This document shows positions 14,437 to 22,628 of a stretch of DNA of 33,710 bases, one piece after another. Under the pieces are notes generated by a model that saw nothing but the letters and a program-made list of their open reading frames with translations, ran no database searches and was not told where the DNA came from. Source of the stretch: Nitrospirota bacterium. GTDB lineage: Bacteria; Nitrospirota_A; Leptospirillia; Leptospirillales; Leptospirillaceae. The translations under genes and the position numbers were made by a program. The stretch spans positions 1 through 33,710 of the forward strand of contig JAMCWZ010000054.1 in the NCBI GenBank assembly GCA_023480765.1, given 5' to 3'. How positions within the stretch are numbered: position 1 is the stretch's first letter; each line of letters begins with the position of its first letter.

Positions 14437-15188
14437 TTTGTCAACTCTTCCATCAACGATAACAGGGAAACCGGTAAAAGACTCCCCTTTTTTCGGTCCA
14501 GCAAACATGCATTCGGCGTATATTCCTCAAAAACTCGTCGAATGGCCTGGGTTTTCCTGGCAGGATCGATGACATTTCCTTCCGGGTCGAGACCGAGATC
14601 GGGATTTTCATGAACCCCATAAAGATACGCTTCCAGGAGCTCCGGAAGAACGTCCTTCACACTCGCCTTTTTCTCTTTCTGTCTTCCCAGTCGCTCCTGA
14701 ATCCGGTCTTTCACCGCGGAAGAACCGGCGACGGAAAGATAGCCCTTTTCTTCTTCGATATTGCCGTCAAAGTCCACCGCCATCAACCGGTCTTCCTCCA
14801 TGGTCTTTCCTGCTTCACCAAACAGGGAGCGGACCAGTATCGGAGATACACCGATATCTTCAAACGCGTTTTTGAGGCGCGGCGAAAGGGAAAAAAGGAG
14901 GAGTCGATGGAGCGTCACATCCTTGGGAGAACGCTGAAACCCTTCCACATGAGCGGCATTGAGCAACATCATCCGGATCGACTCAATATCGGCCGGATGC
15001 CCTATGGCTCCCATTGCAAGACCATCATAAATTTCATAGACCTTCGGAATTCTCTTGTAAAACGTGAGGAAGAGAATTCCTTCACTGACCGATGCCCCCA
15101 GGACCGGCGAAGATCGTCGCAGCTGCTCTTCGATGTATTCCCGCCTCTGGGAGACAGCTTCGACCCATCTGTAGGGTTCATCAAACAC
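14433..15188 (-). CDS. prcA: 20S proteasome alpha subunit PrcA
   Basis: A 251-residue alpha-type subunit that forms the outer seven-membered rings of the 20S core and gates entry. The N-terminal YRWVEAVSQRREYIEEQLRR is the H0 helix region of bacterial PrcA, followed by the beta-sandwich with EGILFLTF, YEIYDGLAMGAIGHPADIE and FEDIGVSPILVRSLFGEAG. There is no catalytic N-terminal threonine, as expected. Length agrees with mycobacterial PrcA (about 248). It overlaps prcB by eight bases and pafA by four. The extreme C terminus ends in LTK and lacks long acidic repeats. Confidence 0.92.
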   Translation of the reverse strand: MFDEPYRWVEAVSQRREYIEEQLRRSSPVLGASVSEGILFLTFYKRIPKVYEIYDGLAMGAIGHPADIESIRMMLLNAAHVEGFQRSPKDVTLHRLLLFSLSPRLKNAFEDIGVSPILVRSLFGEAGKTMEEDRLMAVDFDGNIEEEKGYLSVAGSSAVKDRIQERLGRQKEKKASVKDVLPELLEAYLYGVHENPDLGLDPEGNVIDPARKTQAIRRVFEEYTPNACLLDRKKGSLLPVSLLSLMEELTK

Positions 15189-15978
15189 CTTCGACCTCCG
15201 TCCGGTAACAGGCTTCCAGATCCGTTTCGGGCACGGTATGCACCCCTTCCGGGCCCAATATTTTCACAATCGGATAAATGGTCTCTCCGGCCTGAACCCC
15301 TCCTGTAGCGGAGTCAAAAAAAGAGGCGGTTTCCAGTAATCGCATGGCCAGCGCCAAGGCCTCCCTTTCCGAGAGTCCGACAAGGCCTCTCCCGGACATC
15401 CCCCACCGGTCAAGATACCGAAGAATTCCCTGCACCTCGACAGAGCCCGATCCCGCCACAGCAAACGGGGCCCCTTCAAAATGCGCTCCCAGGATGTCGT
15501 AGAAAAAAATCTGGTTCTTTGCCTGGGAAGAGTCCCGGGTCACGAAGATTGGCACAACGGCCCCGAATCCCTGCATCGCCATGGGAACATTTTCTCTCAG
15601 CAACTGGGCCAGCATACGAAGTTTTCCCTCGACAGACAATTCCGCAAGCTGGCTTCGACGATAATATTTGAACGAGTGCTCCAGGATACGAGCCATCTCG
15701 ATCGCAAAAGCAGGGGAGCCAGCGATTGCCATCAGAGAGGAACCGTCGATCTCGAGAACTTTCTCGACCCGGTTCGTCATGATCCGGTTTCCGGCCGTCG
15801 CGCGACGATCTCCCGCAACCAGAACCCCCCCTGAAAAATGAAAGGCAAGAATTGTCGTGGCGCGGGTTTCGGACCACCCTTCCGGAAAATGACGGGGTCC
15901 GGGCGCACCGGATGGGAAACCAAGGCTCTTTTCGCCCAGCAGTTCCAGAAAAGAACCCCGATTGTGCCAGTCGTTCAT
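15181..15978 (-). CDS. prcB: 20S proteasome beta subunit PrcB
   Basis: A 265-residue proteolytic subunit of the inner rings. A propeptide of about 40 residues should be cut before Thr41 (RA then TTILAF), exposing the N-terminal nucleophile. Asp57 (equivalent to Asp17) in AGDRRATAGN and Lys73 (equivalent to Lys33) in RVEKV complete the active site, and the later GSGS and DSATGG phrases match the family. The propeptide is shorter than in mycobacteria and not alike in sequence. The start ATG lies four bases after the pup stop, and the ribosome site GGGAG is formed by the last codons of pup, so the two are tightly coupled. Confidence 0.94.
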   Translation of the reverse strand: MNDWHNRGSFLELLGEKSLGFPSGAPGPRHFPEGWSETRATTILAFHFSGGVLVAGDRRATAGNRIMTNRVEKVLEIDGSSLMAIAGSPAFAIEMARILEHSFKYYRRSQLAELSVEGKLRMLAQLLRENVPMAMQGFGAVVPIFVTRDSSQAKNQIFFYDILGAHFEGAPFAVAGSGSVEVQGILRYLDRWGMSGRGLVGLSEREALALAMRLLETASFFDSATGGVQAGETIYPIVKILGPEGVHTVPETDLEACYRTEVEGV

Positions 15979-15982
15979 TTTC

Positions 15983-16177
15983 CTATTCTCCCGTTCTTTG
16001 ACGGTAACGTTCCGACTGGTTTGGATCCACCTTTTTCATACGGTCCATCAGACGATCCCCTGTTTTTTTTGTTTCCGGACGTTTTGGCGCGGGAGCATCC
16101 TTGTGGATTTCCCGTCCGGGGGCTCCTGGAATTGTTTTTCTTTCCGGAAAAAGTATGACTTCTTCACCGTTAAACAT
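15983..16177 (-). CDS. pup: Pup-like protein modifier, UBact type, ending in Arg-Thr-Gly-Glu
   Basis: A 64-residue, highly charged, probably disordered protein between dop and prcB, the standard place of pup. It ends KVDPNQSERYRQRTGE. Pup proteins end in Gly-Gly-Gln or Gly-Gly-Glu. The Gram-negative version named UBact is known to end in a Gly-Glu/Gln pair after Arg-Thr or Arg-Ser, which this matches. Having Glu already at the end means the tag is ligation-ready without deamidation by Dop. The N-terminal part (about 1-30) is hydrophobic at VILF and Pro-rich, unlike actinobacterial Pup. AGAGGTG before the ATG supports the start. There are at least six lysines that could carry chains. Identity rests on position, size and C terminus. 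Confidence 0.9.
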   Translation of the reverse strand: MFNGEEVILFPERKTIPGAPGREIHKDAPAPKRPETKKTGDRLMDRMKKVDPNQSERYRQRTGE

Positions 16178-16193
16178 ATGCCCACCTCTCTGG

Positions 16194-17729
16194 TTAGGAG
16201 TTTGTCCGCTCTGTATAGTGACGGATGGTCCCGGGAATCTCCAGGGGAGAGGAGAGTTGCCCTATATGCTCGACCAATCGGGAAATTTCCTCTTCCTCTA
16301 ACCGCTGAAACAAGGGGAGAATGACCACCTCTCCGGAGCGGAACCGGATTTTTTCCCACCCTGCTTCGACCACATCGTCGGGGAAACGCCGAATGATGGC
16401 ATGCCGCACCGGGGGACGGCCCCGATGGGGAGGATCTGTCATCGCTGCCCGGACAGAAGCTTCTTCCGACAGACGGAGCATCTCCCCGGATTCCTCCAGG
16501 GCAAAAAAAAGTCCCTGCTCTGGATCAATATTGTGGTATTCCAGGTCCAGACTTTGAAGCCAGGGATCGTCTTCAGAAAGATCTTCCTCCTCACGGAAGC
16601 GGGAGAGCAAGTTTTCCTTGGCGATCCAGTCGACCCGATCCGAAAGTCGGGACGGGTCCGACCTGAACAACTCGATGGCCGATCTCCATTCGGAGAGAAC
16701 CCATTGATCCTCCGGAGTCCGGCTCACCTTCATGTCTTCCAGAGAATCCGCATAATATTCAAGGATATCAATGGCCGTCCACTGCCCTGTGTCAAGTCGA
16801 AGAAGAGGTTGATCGCGAAGTCCCTTTGAAACCATGCGGATTGCCCCGACCGGATCTTCCAGGGTTATTTTCGGCTTCCAGCCTCCAAGGAGGAGATCTC
16901 TCAGGACCAGTCTCGTCATTCCGAGCTTCATGGCCGTTTGCCATTCCGACATATTCGCGTCTCCCAGGATCAGGTGAAGACGCCGGAAAAGAGTCCGGTC
17001 CGCATGAGGTTCATCCCGGCTGTTGACCAGAGGACGGCCATGCATCGTATCAACGCTGACAAGGGTCTCGATGAAGTCTGCCCTCTGGGAAACCTGGTAG
17101 CGGATGATTCCCCGTTTTTCGGAAGACTCGTATCCATATTTTCCGGCTCCCAGAAGGATCGTGCGGGCAACCAGAAACGGCACGCTCGTCTGAACGATCC
17201 TGTCGAACGGAATATCCCGGGGAAGCAGATAATTTTCATGGCAGCCATAGCTATGGCCGTGATAATCCGTATTGTTCCGGTAAAGGGAGAGGAGCCCGTT
17301 TCCTCCCAGGAGACGTTCTCTTTCTTTTTTTGCGAGACGAAGGATATCGAGACCAGCCCGGTCATAGTGCAACAGCTCCATGATGCTGGAAGACTCGGGC
17401 GTCGAAAATTCCGGATGGGTGTGGTCGTTGTAGAACCGTCCTCCGTTGGAGAGTATCCGGTCACTTTTCATTTCATGAAAGGAAAAGAATCTTTTGTAAT
17501 CACTCCTGGTAAATGCTTTTTCTTCCTCATCCTGAGCAAGATTGTCCACACGGAAGCCCCTGGCATCGAGAGAAGGGTCTTCACCCTGATAGAGCCACCC
17601 GGTCAAATCGGCGGACTGGTAAGACCGCACAAGCTCCATCGATTCGATCACGGGATCGGATTTCTCCAGATCGCTGCGGACAATCCCGTACTCTGTCTCG
17701 ATTCCCATGACAACTGAAAAATCTGTCAT
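16194..17729 (-). CDS. dop: Depupylase/deamidase Dop
   Basis: A 511-residue member of the carboxylate-amine ligase-like family that removes the tag from substrates (and in other lineages deamidates Pup-Gln). It has MGIETEYGI, the Dop-specific segment LDARGF (about 54-59) just ahead of an acidic loop, NGGRFYNDHTHPEFSTPE with catalytic Asp102, YRNNTDYHGHSYGCHENYL, VNSRDEPHAD, HLILGDANMSEW and SLDLEYHNIDPEQG. The DARGF segment and DHTHPEFS separate it from PafA. The start overlaps the mpa stop as ATGA. The tag encoded 16 bases downstream already ends in Glu, so its main job here is expected to be removal rather than deamidation. Confidence 0.9.
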   Translation of the reverse strand: MTDFSVVMGIETEYGIVRSDLEKSDPVIESMELVRSYQSADLTGWLYQGEDPSLDARGFRVDNLAQDEEEKAFTRSDYKRFFSFHEMKSDRILSNGGRFYNDHTHPEFSTPESSSIMELLHYDRAGLDILRLAKKERERLLGGNGLLSLYRNNTDYHGHSYGCHENYLLPRDIPFDRIVQTSVPFLVARTILLGAGKYGYESSEKRGIIRYQVSQRADFIETLVSVDTMHGRPLVNSRDEPHADRTLFRRLHLILGDANMSEWQTAMKLGMTRLVLRDLLLGGWKPKITLEDPVGAIRMVSKGLRDQPLLRLDTGQWTAIDILEYYADSLEDMKVSRTPEDQWVLSEWRSAIELFRSDPSRLSDRVDWIAKENLLSRFREEEDLSEDDPWLQSLDLEYHNIDPEQGLFFALEESGEMLRLSEEASVRAAMTDPPHRGRPPVRHAIIRRFPDDVVEAGWEKIRFRSGEVVILPLFQRLEEEEISRLVEHIGQLSSPLEIPGTIRHYTERTNS

Positions 17730-19453
17730 TCGATGGCCCGACGCTCGAGAACCTTTCTCTCACGGTTGGAGCTGTCAAACTTTTTGAGATCTGCCACATC
17801 CCGTTGACGCAAATCGAGAAGAGACATCCAGTCTTCGGCACCATCGCTGGCAGGCACAATATCACCTTCGAGAAACTCATCCTCCGTTGCCGACAGAAGA
17901 TCCTGCAGGGAGACCCCCGAAGGACTCTCTCCGTTTTTTTCCATCTCCCTCAATAGGGCTTTTTCCTTGGCCCGATCAACAATGGACGCCAGAAGAGCCC
18001 CGCTGGAAAGATCCGACCGGTACAGAATTTCCCTCCGGCCACTTCTCAGCACAACTTCCAGAACGGCGTTTGATTCCGTCCGGGCATAAAGCTCATCCAG
18101 AAACTTTTCGACCAGAACGTCCCGGGCCTGTTCCACAGAGTCCTGGTCCGACTGTTTTACGATCGGAATATCCCCCGTCAGATAGAGACGGAGAATGTCC
18201 TCTGCCGCCTGCCGGTCGGGGCGCAGGACACGGATCTTCCGATCTATCCGTCCGGGACGAAGGATTGCCGGATCGATCATCTCCGGCCGGTTGGTGGCCA
18301 GAATGACCATGAAACCGTTGGATCCGGACATGCCGTCCATCTCCGCACAGAACATGGGAACCAGCGTGTTATGGATATTGAAGGAACGAATCGAGCGACG
18401 GGTCCCGAGAATAGCCTCGGCCTCATCGATAAAGAGGACGGGGAAATCTCCCCTTTTCCGGGCTTCACGTCCCTGTTCGAAAAGTTCGCGGACGATGCGT
18501 TCGGATTCGCCGAGCCACATGTTGAAGATTTCCGGCCCCTTGATGTGGAAAAAAACTCCCTTGACGGGACGCCCTTCCATGGCTTCCATTTCCATGGCAA
18601 GCTGATGGGCAGTGGCTTTTCCGATCAGGGTCTTTCCGCAACCCGGGGGTCCATAAAGCAGAAAGCCCTTGGGGGAACGGAACCGGTAGCGGGAATAGAG
18701 ATCCTGATGCAGCGAGGGATTCAAAATGGCCTTGCGAATTTCCTCGATGGCTTTTTTCTGTCCGCCCACATTCTCCCAGGAAACATCGGGCACTTCTTCC
18801 AGAAGATGGCTGTCCTGACGTCCACCCAGATATTCGACCGCAAGCCGGGAGGTGGTGTCGAGCCGAAGGGAATCCCCCGGCAGAACCTTTGTTTCTTGGA
18901 GGGAAGATGCCCTTCCGACGACTGTTGCCGGAGCTCCAGCAACGTTCTTGTCTCCACCGATTTCCAGCCGTCCGTCAGGGAGGACCTTGCTGACCTGAAC
19001 AACCGTGCCAAAAGGGTCCGGTTTTTCCGTCCCGACAATTGAGAGCGCTTCATTCAAGCGGACGCGTTGGCCGGCTTCGAGCTCGTCCGGACGAATACGG
19101 GGATCGATCTGACAACAGTACTCCGCTCCGCCCACCGAAACCCACCCCAGTCCCTCTTCTGCTTTTCCCAGCAAGGTTCCCAAACGGAAGGCCGGACTGC
19201 TCAGCTTTTCCAGGACTTCTTCCATTTTTTCCCGCTCCTGTGCGCAACGGCTCCAGTCCGCAGCAAGGTCAAAAATCCGCTTTTTCAGGCGGTACAAATC
19301 TTTCCTGGGGTCTTCTGACGAAACATCATGGGATATTTTGTCGATGAGTTCCGCCAATTCCCGGATCCGGGAATCAATCGTGTTCTCACTGCCGGTCATT
19401 TTGTCTGATATAGAGTTTTGGTTATCTGATTCAGAATTTCGATGGTCGCTCAT
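17726..19453 (-). CDS. mpa: Proteasomal AAA+ ATPase Mpa/ARC
   Basis: A 575-residue hexameric ATPase that unfolds tagged proteins and feeds them to the 20S core. An N-terminal coiled coil (about 22-88) should bind the tag, followed by an OB-type domain (about 95-210) and one AAA domain with Walker A GPPGCGKT (268-275), Walker B VLFIDEAEA (339-347) and sensor phrase ILATNRP. The pore loop reads Trp-Leu-Gly (313-315) where mycobacterial Mpa has a different aromatic/hydrophobic pair. The protein ends ERRAIE and lacks the Gly-Gln-Tyr-Leu tail that docks actinobacterial Mpa to the core. First gene of the proteasome operon. A weak GGGAG lies 11 bases before the ATG, inside a perfect 13-base palindrome (19465-19477). 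Confidence 0.92.
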   Translation of the reverse strand: MSDHRNSESDNQNSISDKMTGSENTIDSRIRELAELIDKISHDVSSEDPRKDLYRLKKRIFDLAADWSRCAQEREKMEEVLEKLSSPAFRLGTLLGKAEEGLGWVSVGGAEYCCQIDPRIRPDELEAGQRVRLNEALSIVGTEKPDPFGTVVQVSKVLPDGRLEIGGDKNVAGAPATVVGRASSLQETKVLPGDSLRLDTTSRLAVEYLGGRQDSHLLEEVPDVSWENVGGQKKAIEEIRKAILNPSLHQDLYSRYRFRSPKGFLLYGPPGCGKTLIGKATAHQLAMEMEAMEGRPVKGVFFHIKGPEIFNMWLGESERIVRELFEQGREARKRGDFPVLFIDEAEAILGTRRSIRSFNIHNTLVPMFCAEMDGMSGSNGFMVILATNRPEMIDPAILRPGRIDRKIRVLRPDRQAAEDILRLYLTGDIPIVKQSDQDSVEQARDVLVEKFLDELYARTESNAVLEVVLRSGRREILYRSDLSSGALLASIVDRAKEKALLREMEKNGESPSGVSLQDLLSATEDEFLEGDIVPASDGAEDWMSLLDLRQRDVADLKKFDSSNRERKVLERRAIE

Positions 19454-19464
19454 AGGACTGGTCG

Positions 19465-19477
19465 CTCCCGTCGGGAG
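19465..19477. repeat. 13-base perfect palindrome at the mpa ribosome site
   Basis: CTCCCG, one T, CGGGAG. On the mpa transcript this small hairpin would cover the only GGGAG upstream of the ATG and might limit ribosome access. It may equally be chance. Confidence 0.35.
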
Positions 19478-19559
19478 ATAGGGTGGATCGCAGATGAGCC
19501 GGACCTTCCGTCTTCCGATGGATCCGGCGGATCATTCGTTCAGGATGCGTCCTAGAAAA

Positions 19560-19588
19560 AGTCTAAAACCAGTGCACCAGACTGTCAA
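19560..19588 (-). promoter_or_regulatory. Sigma70-like promoter of the proteasome operon
   Basis: On the minus strand TTGACA (19588-19583, perfect) and TAGACT (19565-19560, four of six) are 17 bases apart. The start would be near 19553, giving a leader of about 100 bases to the mpa ATG. It sits just after the stop of the upstream dCTP deaminase gene. Confidence 0.55.
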
Positions 19589-19614
19589 ATCACAACCGAT
19601 AAGGAAACAGCCGA

Positions 19615-20715
19615 TCAGACAGTCTCGGGAAAGCGGCCAAAATATTTGCTCAGCTTGAGAGCCTGTCGGCTGTAGTTGGACCCGATTTCAAGGCCATAAG
19701 GATGGCGGGGCGGGCTTTCCATCCATTCAAACCGGAGACGAAAAATCTTCTGGCCGTCAACGACGCGAAAAGGGACATCATGGGGACGAATTTCCAGGAC
19801 TGCCCGGGCCCCTTCTTCGACAAGTCCGAAACCAGGATCAAAAAACCCCGCATAATGTGTCCGAAGCTCGCCCGACTGTGCATCAAACTCCACCATTTCG
19901 CCAGCCATATCGGATGGAATGCGGATTTTCGCACGAGAAGCAAAAAGGTAAAAAGATTCTGGCTCAAGAATCAAATCGCCGGACGAAGGCCGCATGATCG
20001 GCTCCCAGAAGGGCTCAGCCGGATTTTCCGACGGGACTGTCAAGTCCAGGACCCGGGTGTTCGGACGCGCTTTGTAGCCGACAACCGGCTCAAAGGAAAG
20101 GTCGACTCCCAGCGACACCCCGTCCCGGAATTCTTCTGTCTCCTCCTTGTTTTTTCCGTCGTACCAAAAAAGGGGGAATGTGCGGTGGCGGTCCATCAAT
20201 TCCAGATCCGTCAGAATCTTCCTGTTTTCAAAGAGCCGAAGCTGGGAGAGGGAGAGACCAGGCTTCACTTTCAACGGAAAAGAGCGGGAAAACACTTCCA
20301 GGTAAAGATGTCCCTTGTACCCCGGGGGAATATCGTCGAACCGGTGAGTTTTTTCGGTCAGCACCCTCGTGAAGACATCCACCCTTCCCGTCGAACTTTT
20401 GGGATTGGCCTTTCCCTCAACTCCCGGGGGAAGAGACAGCTGTTCAGACAGAGGGATCAGGTAAACGGCACCCTTTTCCAGATAAGGATGGGTGTTCAAA
20501 TCGACGGGATAGAGAGAAAGCTCCGGCAGCAGACGAGAGACGCTGTCTCCCTGCGGAAGAAAGCTCGACCGAATTCTGTAGGCCGTCTGCCCCAGTGCCA
20601 GATCAAGAGAAGCTGGCTGCACACGCGAAAAAAGAGCGTCCCGGCCTTCGAATGGATCGAAGATCGCACCCGCGTCTATCAGACGGGAGATCTGGACATC
20701 GCTTAACGTTCCCAA
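19615..20715 (-). CDS. dcd: 2'-deoxycytidine 5'-triphosphate deaminase, long (PF06559-type) form
   Basis: A 366-residue protein of the long dCTP deaminase family, about twice the size of E. coli Dcd, with two dUTPase-like halves. The first half has QPASLDLALG, and NPKSSTGRVDVFTRVL, the conserved Ser-Ser-x2-Arg segment of the dUTPase/DCD superfamily. The second half has EMVEFDAQSGELRTHYAGFFDPGFG, resembling the other nucleotide-binding face. The reaction would supply dUTP for thymidylate synthesis and keep dUTP/dCTP pools in balance. Its ATG overlaps the 3' end of the BluB-like gene by 13 bases. Last gene of the four-gene run before the proteasome promoter. Confidence 0.85.
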   Translation of the reverse strand: MGTLSDVQISRLIDAGAIFDPFEGRDALFSRVQPASLDLALGQTAYRIRSSFLPQGDSVSRLLPELSLYPVDLNTHPYLEKGAVYLIPLSEQLSLPPGVEGKANPKSSTGRVDVFTRVLTEKTHRFDDIPPGYKGHLYLEVFSRSFPLKVKPGLSLSQLRLFENRKILTDLELMDRHRTFPLFWYDGKNKEETEEFRDGVSLGVDLSFEPVVGYKARPNTRVLDLTVPSENPAEPFWEPIMRPSSGDLILEPESFYLFASRAKIRIPSDMAGEMVEFDAQSGELRTHYAGFFDPGFGLVEEGARAVLEIRPHDVPFRVVDGQKIFRLRFEWMESPPRHPYGLEIGSNYSRQALKLSKYFGRFPETV

Positions 20716-21452
20716 TGAAACTCTTCTGGCTCATCGAGACTTTTGCTCAGGTCATCCCAAAACTCGCCGCTTCTGTTCTCCCATCTGTCGACAGCCACCA
20801 GATGTGACAGGCGCTGCCTGTAGGCCCACTCTTCCGTCTCCAGCATGGGGCGAGCAGGGAACTCGCTGACGTACCCCAGACAGAGGAGACCTATCGGACG
20901 AATATGGAACGGAAGCTTAAGAGCGTTCTGTATATCCCCCTTCCGAAAAATAGTGACCCATCCCATGCCGATCCCTTCAGCTCTCGCCGCAAGCCACATA
21001 TTCATAATGCCGCAGGAAGCGCTGTAAAGGTCCGTGTCGGGGTCAGAGAGCCGACCGAGAACATGCGGTCCGTCACGGGAAGGGTCAATCGTCACCGCAA
21101 TAACGACAGGAGCCTCGAGAATTGCCTCCACCTTCAGAGAAAGAAATTTTTCGGCCCGCGGAGACTCAAAAATGATAGAAGCCGCATGTCGCTCTTTGTC
21201 GACGGCGTGCTTCAGCACAGAACGAACCTCCGGGTCCCGGATGACAATAAAATTCCAGGGCTGCATAAATCCGACGGAAGGGGCGTGATGGGCCGCTTTA
21301 AGGAGCCGGGCAAGGATCTTTGGATCAACAGGATCCGGCAAAAATTCTTTCCGGATATCCCGGCGGGTATAAATGGCATGATAGACTCCCCGCCTCTCTT
21401 CCTCCGGAAAGGAATAGTCCGGATGGACCGCTTGCTGATCAGTTTTCTCCAT
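20703..21452 (-). CDS. bluB: BluB-like 5,6-dimethylbenzimidazole synthase (nitroreductase fold)
   Basis: A 249-residue flavoprotein. The phrases YHAIYTRRDIRKEF, LLKAAHHAPSVGFMQPWNFIVI, APVVIAVTIDPSR, DTDLYSASCGIMNMWLAARAEGIGMGWVTIF are those of BluB, which splits reduced FMN with oxygen to make the lower ligand of vitamin B12. Three starts are close together: 21476, directly after the upstream stop, and ATGs at 21455 and 21452. The last has AAGGAGG at five bases and is used here. No other cobalamin genes are nearby apart from the CobA-HemD fusion several kilobases away. A broader nitroreductase role cannot be ruled out, but the match to BluB is good. Confidence 0.82.
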   Translation of the reverse strand: MEKTDQQAVHPDYSFPEEERRGVYHAIYTRRDIRKEFLPDPVDPKILARLLKAAHHAPSVGFMQPWNFIVIRDPEVRSVLKHAVDKERHAASIIFESPRAEKFLSLKVEAILEAPVVIAVTIDPSRDGPHVLGRLSDPDTDLYSASCGIMNMWLAARAEGIGMGWVTIFRKGDIQNALKLPFHIRPIGLLCLGYVSEFPARPMLETEEWAYRQRLSHLVAVDRWENRSGEFWDDLSKSLDEPEEFHWER

Positions 21453-21476
21453 CATCACCTCCTTCCGACTCTTCAT

Positions 21477-22628
21477 TCAAGACTTTCCGAGGCCTTTACC
21501 GTTTCTTTCTCCCGCCGTCCCGACGCCGGATCCCCGAAATCCCTGGCCTCCCTCTTCTTCAGCAGGCTCATCCAGTAAAGGCGCATCCGGGTAAGTGTAC
21601 ACGTTTCCTTCGTAATTTCGAAGAACGACATCGCCGTCCTCCATAGAAACAAGATAATCCGGCGGAAGAATCGGCACCTTTCCCCCACCACCCGGGGCAT
21701 CAATCACAAAATGAGGAATGGCCATCCCGGACGTGTGGCCCTGCAACTCTTTCATAATCCGGATTCCGGTCGAAACAGGTGTCCGAAAATGATTCGCCCC
21801 CCTTGTGAGATCCGCCTGGTAAAGGTAATAGGGCTTCACCCGAATCGTCAGGAGCTTCTGGAAAAGTTTCTTCAGTATTCCGGCTTCATCGTTCACCCCT
21901 TTCATCAGGACCGTCTGACACCCGAGGGGAATACCTGCATCGGCAAGCATGTTGCAGGCCAGGGAGGACTCGGGCGTAATTTCGTCGGGATGATTGAAGT
22001 GAAGGTTCATGAAAAGGGGATGATATTTTTTAAGCATGGCGCAGAGTTCCGGGGTCACCCGCTGTGGGAGGGAAGAAGGAACCCGGCTTCCGATCCGGAT
22101 GACTTCAAGATGGGGAATTTTGCGAAGACCCGACAGGATGAATTCCAGGTAATCATCCTTCAGCATCAGCGGATCCCCGCCGGAAAGGATAACGTCCCGG
22201 ACCTCCGGATGGGTCCGGATATATTCGATTCCTTCCTCAACCTCACCGCGTGTGACGACTCCCTCGGGAGTTCCGATCATCCGTTTCCGGGTACAGTACC
22301 GACAGTAAATCGGACACTGGTTCGTGACAAGAAACAGGACCCGGTCCGGATAACGGTGCACGATCGCAGGCACGGGACTGTCCGAATCTTCGCCCAGAGG
22401 ATCAACGGGACTGTCAAAATCCAGAACTTCTTCCGGATCCGGAATAACCTGTCGACCGATCGGACCTTCGGGATCTGTAATCAAAGAACGGTAATAGGCA
22501 TTGATTCGGATAGGAAAGGTTTTTTCTACTTCCCCCTGTCCGACCCCTTCCTTGGAGGATTTCCAGGGAGGAGGGATCTGACTGGATCGGTTGATTCCGT
22601 CCACAAGAAGCTGTTGCCATTCTTCCAT
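21477..22628 (-). CDS. kamA: Lysine 2,3-aminomutase (radical SAM, PLP)
   Basis: A 383-residue radical SAM enzyme expected to convert L-lysine to beta-lysine. Cys105-x3-Cys109-x2-Cys112 binds the 4Fe-4S cluster, within VTNQCPIYCRYCTRKR. DVILSGGDPLML is the SAM-binding segment. DLTRGANHFRTPV and FVIDAPGGGGKVPI carry the Asp residues that hold the lysine side chain in KamA and the PLP lysine, favouring lysine over glutamate as substrate. After about residue 345 a Gly/Glu-rich tail of some 40 residues looks disordered. The protein starts right after the upstream gene stop. An EpmB-like role on elongation factor P is the main alternative; no efp or epmA is seen here. Confidence 0.87.
   Translation of the reverse strand: MEEWQQLLVDGINRSSQIPPPWKSSKEGVGQGEVEKTFPIRINAYYRSLITDPEGPIGRQVIPDPEEVLDFDSPVDPLGEDSDSPVPAIVHRYPDRVLFLVTNQCPIYCRYCTRKRMIGTPEGVVTRGEVEEGIEYIRTHPEVRDVILSGGDPLMLKDDYLEFILSGLRKIPHLEVIRIGSRVPSSLPQRVTPELCAMLKKYHPLFMNLHFNHPDEITPESSLACNMLADAGIPLGCQTVLMKGVNDEAGILKKLFQKLLTIRVKPYYLYQADLTRGANHFRTPVSTGIRIMKELQGHTSGMAIPHFVIDAPGGGGKVPILPPDYLVSMEDGDVVLRNYEGNVYTYPDAPLLDEPAEEEGGQGFRGSGVGTAGERNGKGLGKS

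Noticed and set aside
14437..14508. 24-codon extension of pafA into prcA
   Set aside because: The conserved PafA N terminus begins at ATG 14436, coupled to the prcA stop by ATGA.
16938..17717. Long plus-strand open frame opposite dop
   Set aside because: It lies wholly antisense to a well-conserved gene, has no ribosome site and no family resemblance; a shadow of codon bias.
19702..20706. Plus-strand open frame of 334 codons opposite dcd
   Set aside because: Antisense to a recognisable enzyme and rich in Arg, Gln and Pro as expected for a shadow frame.
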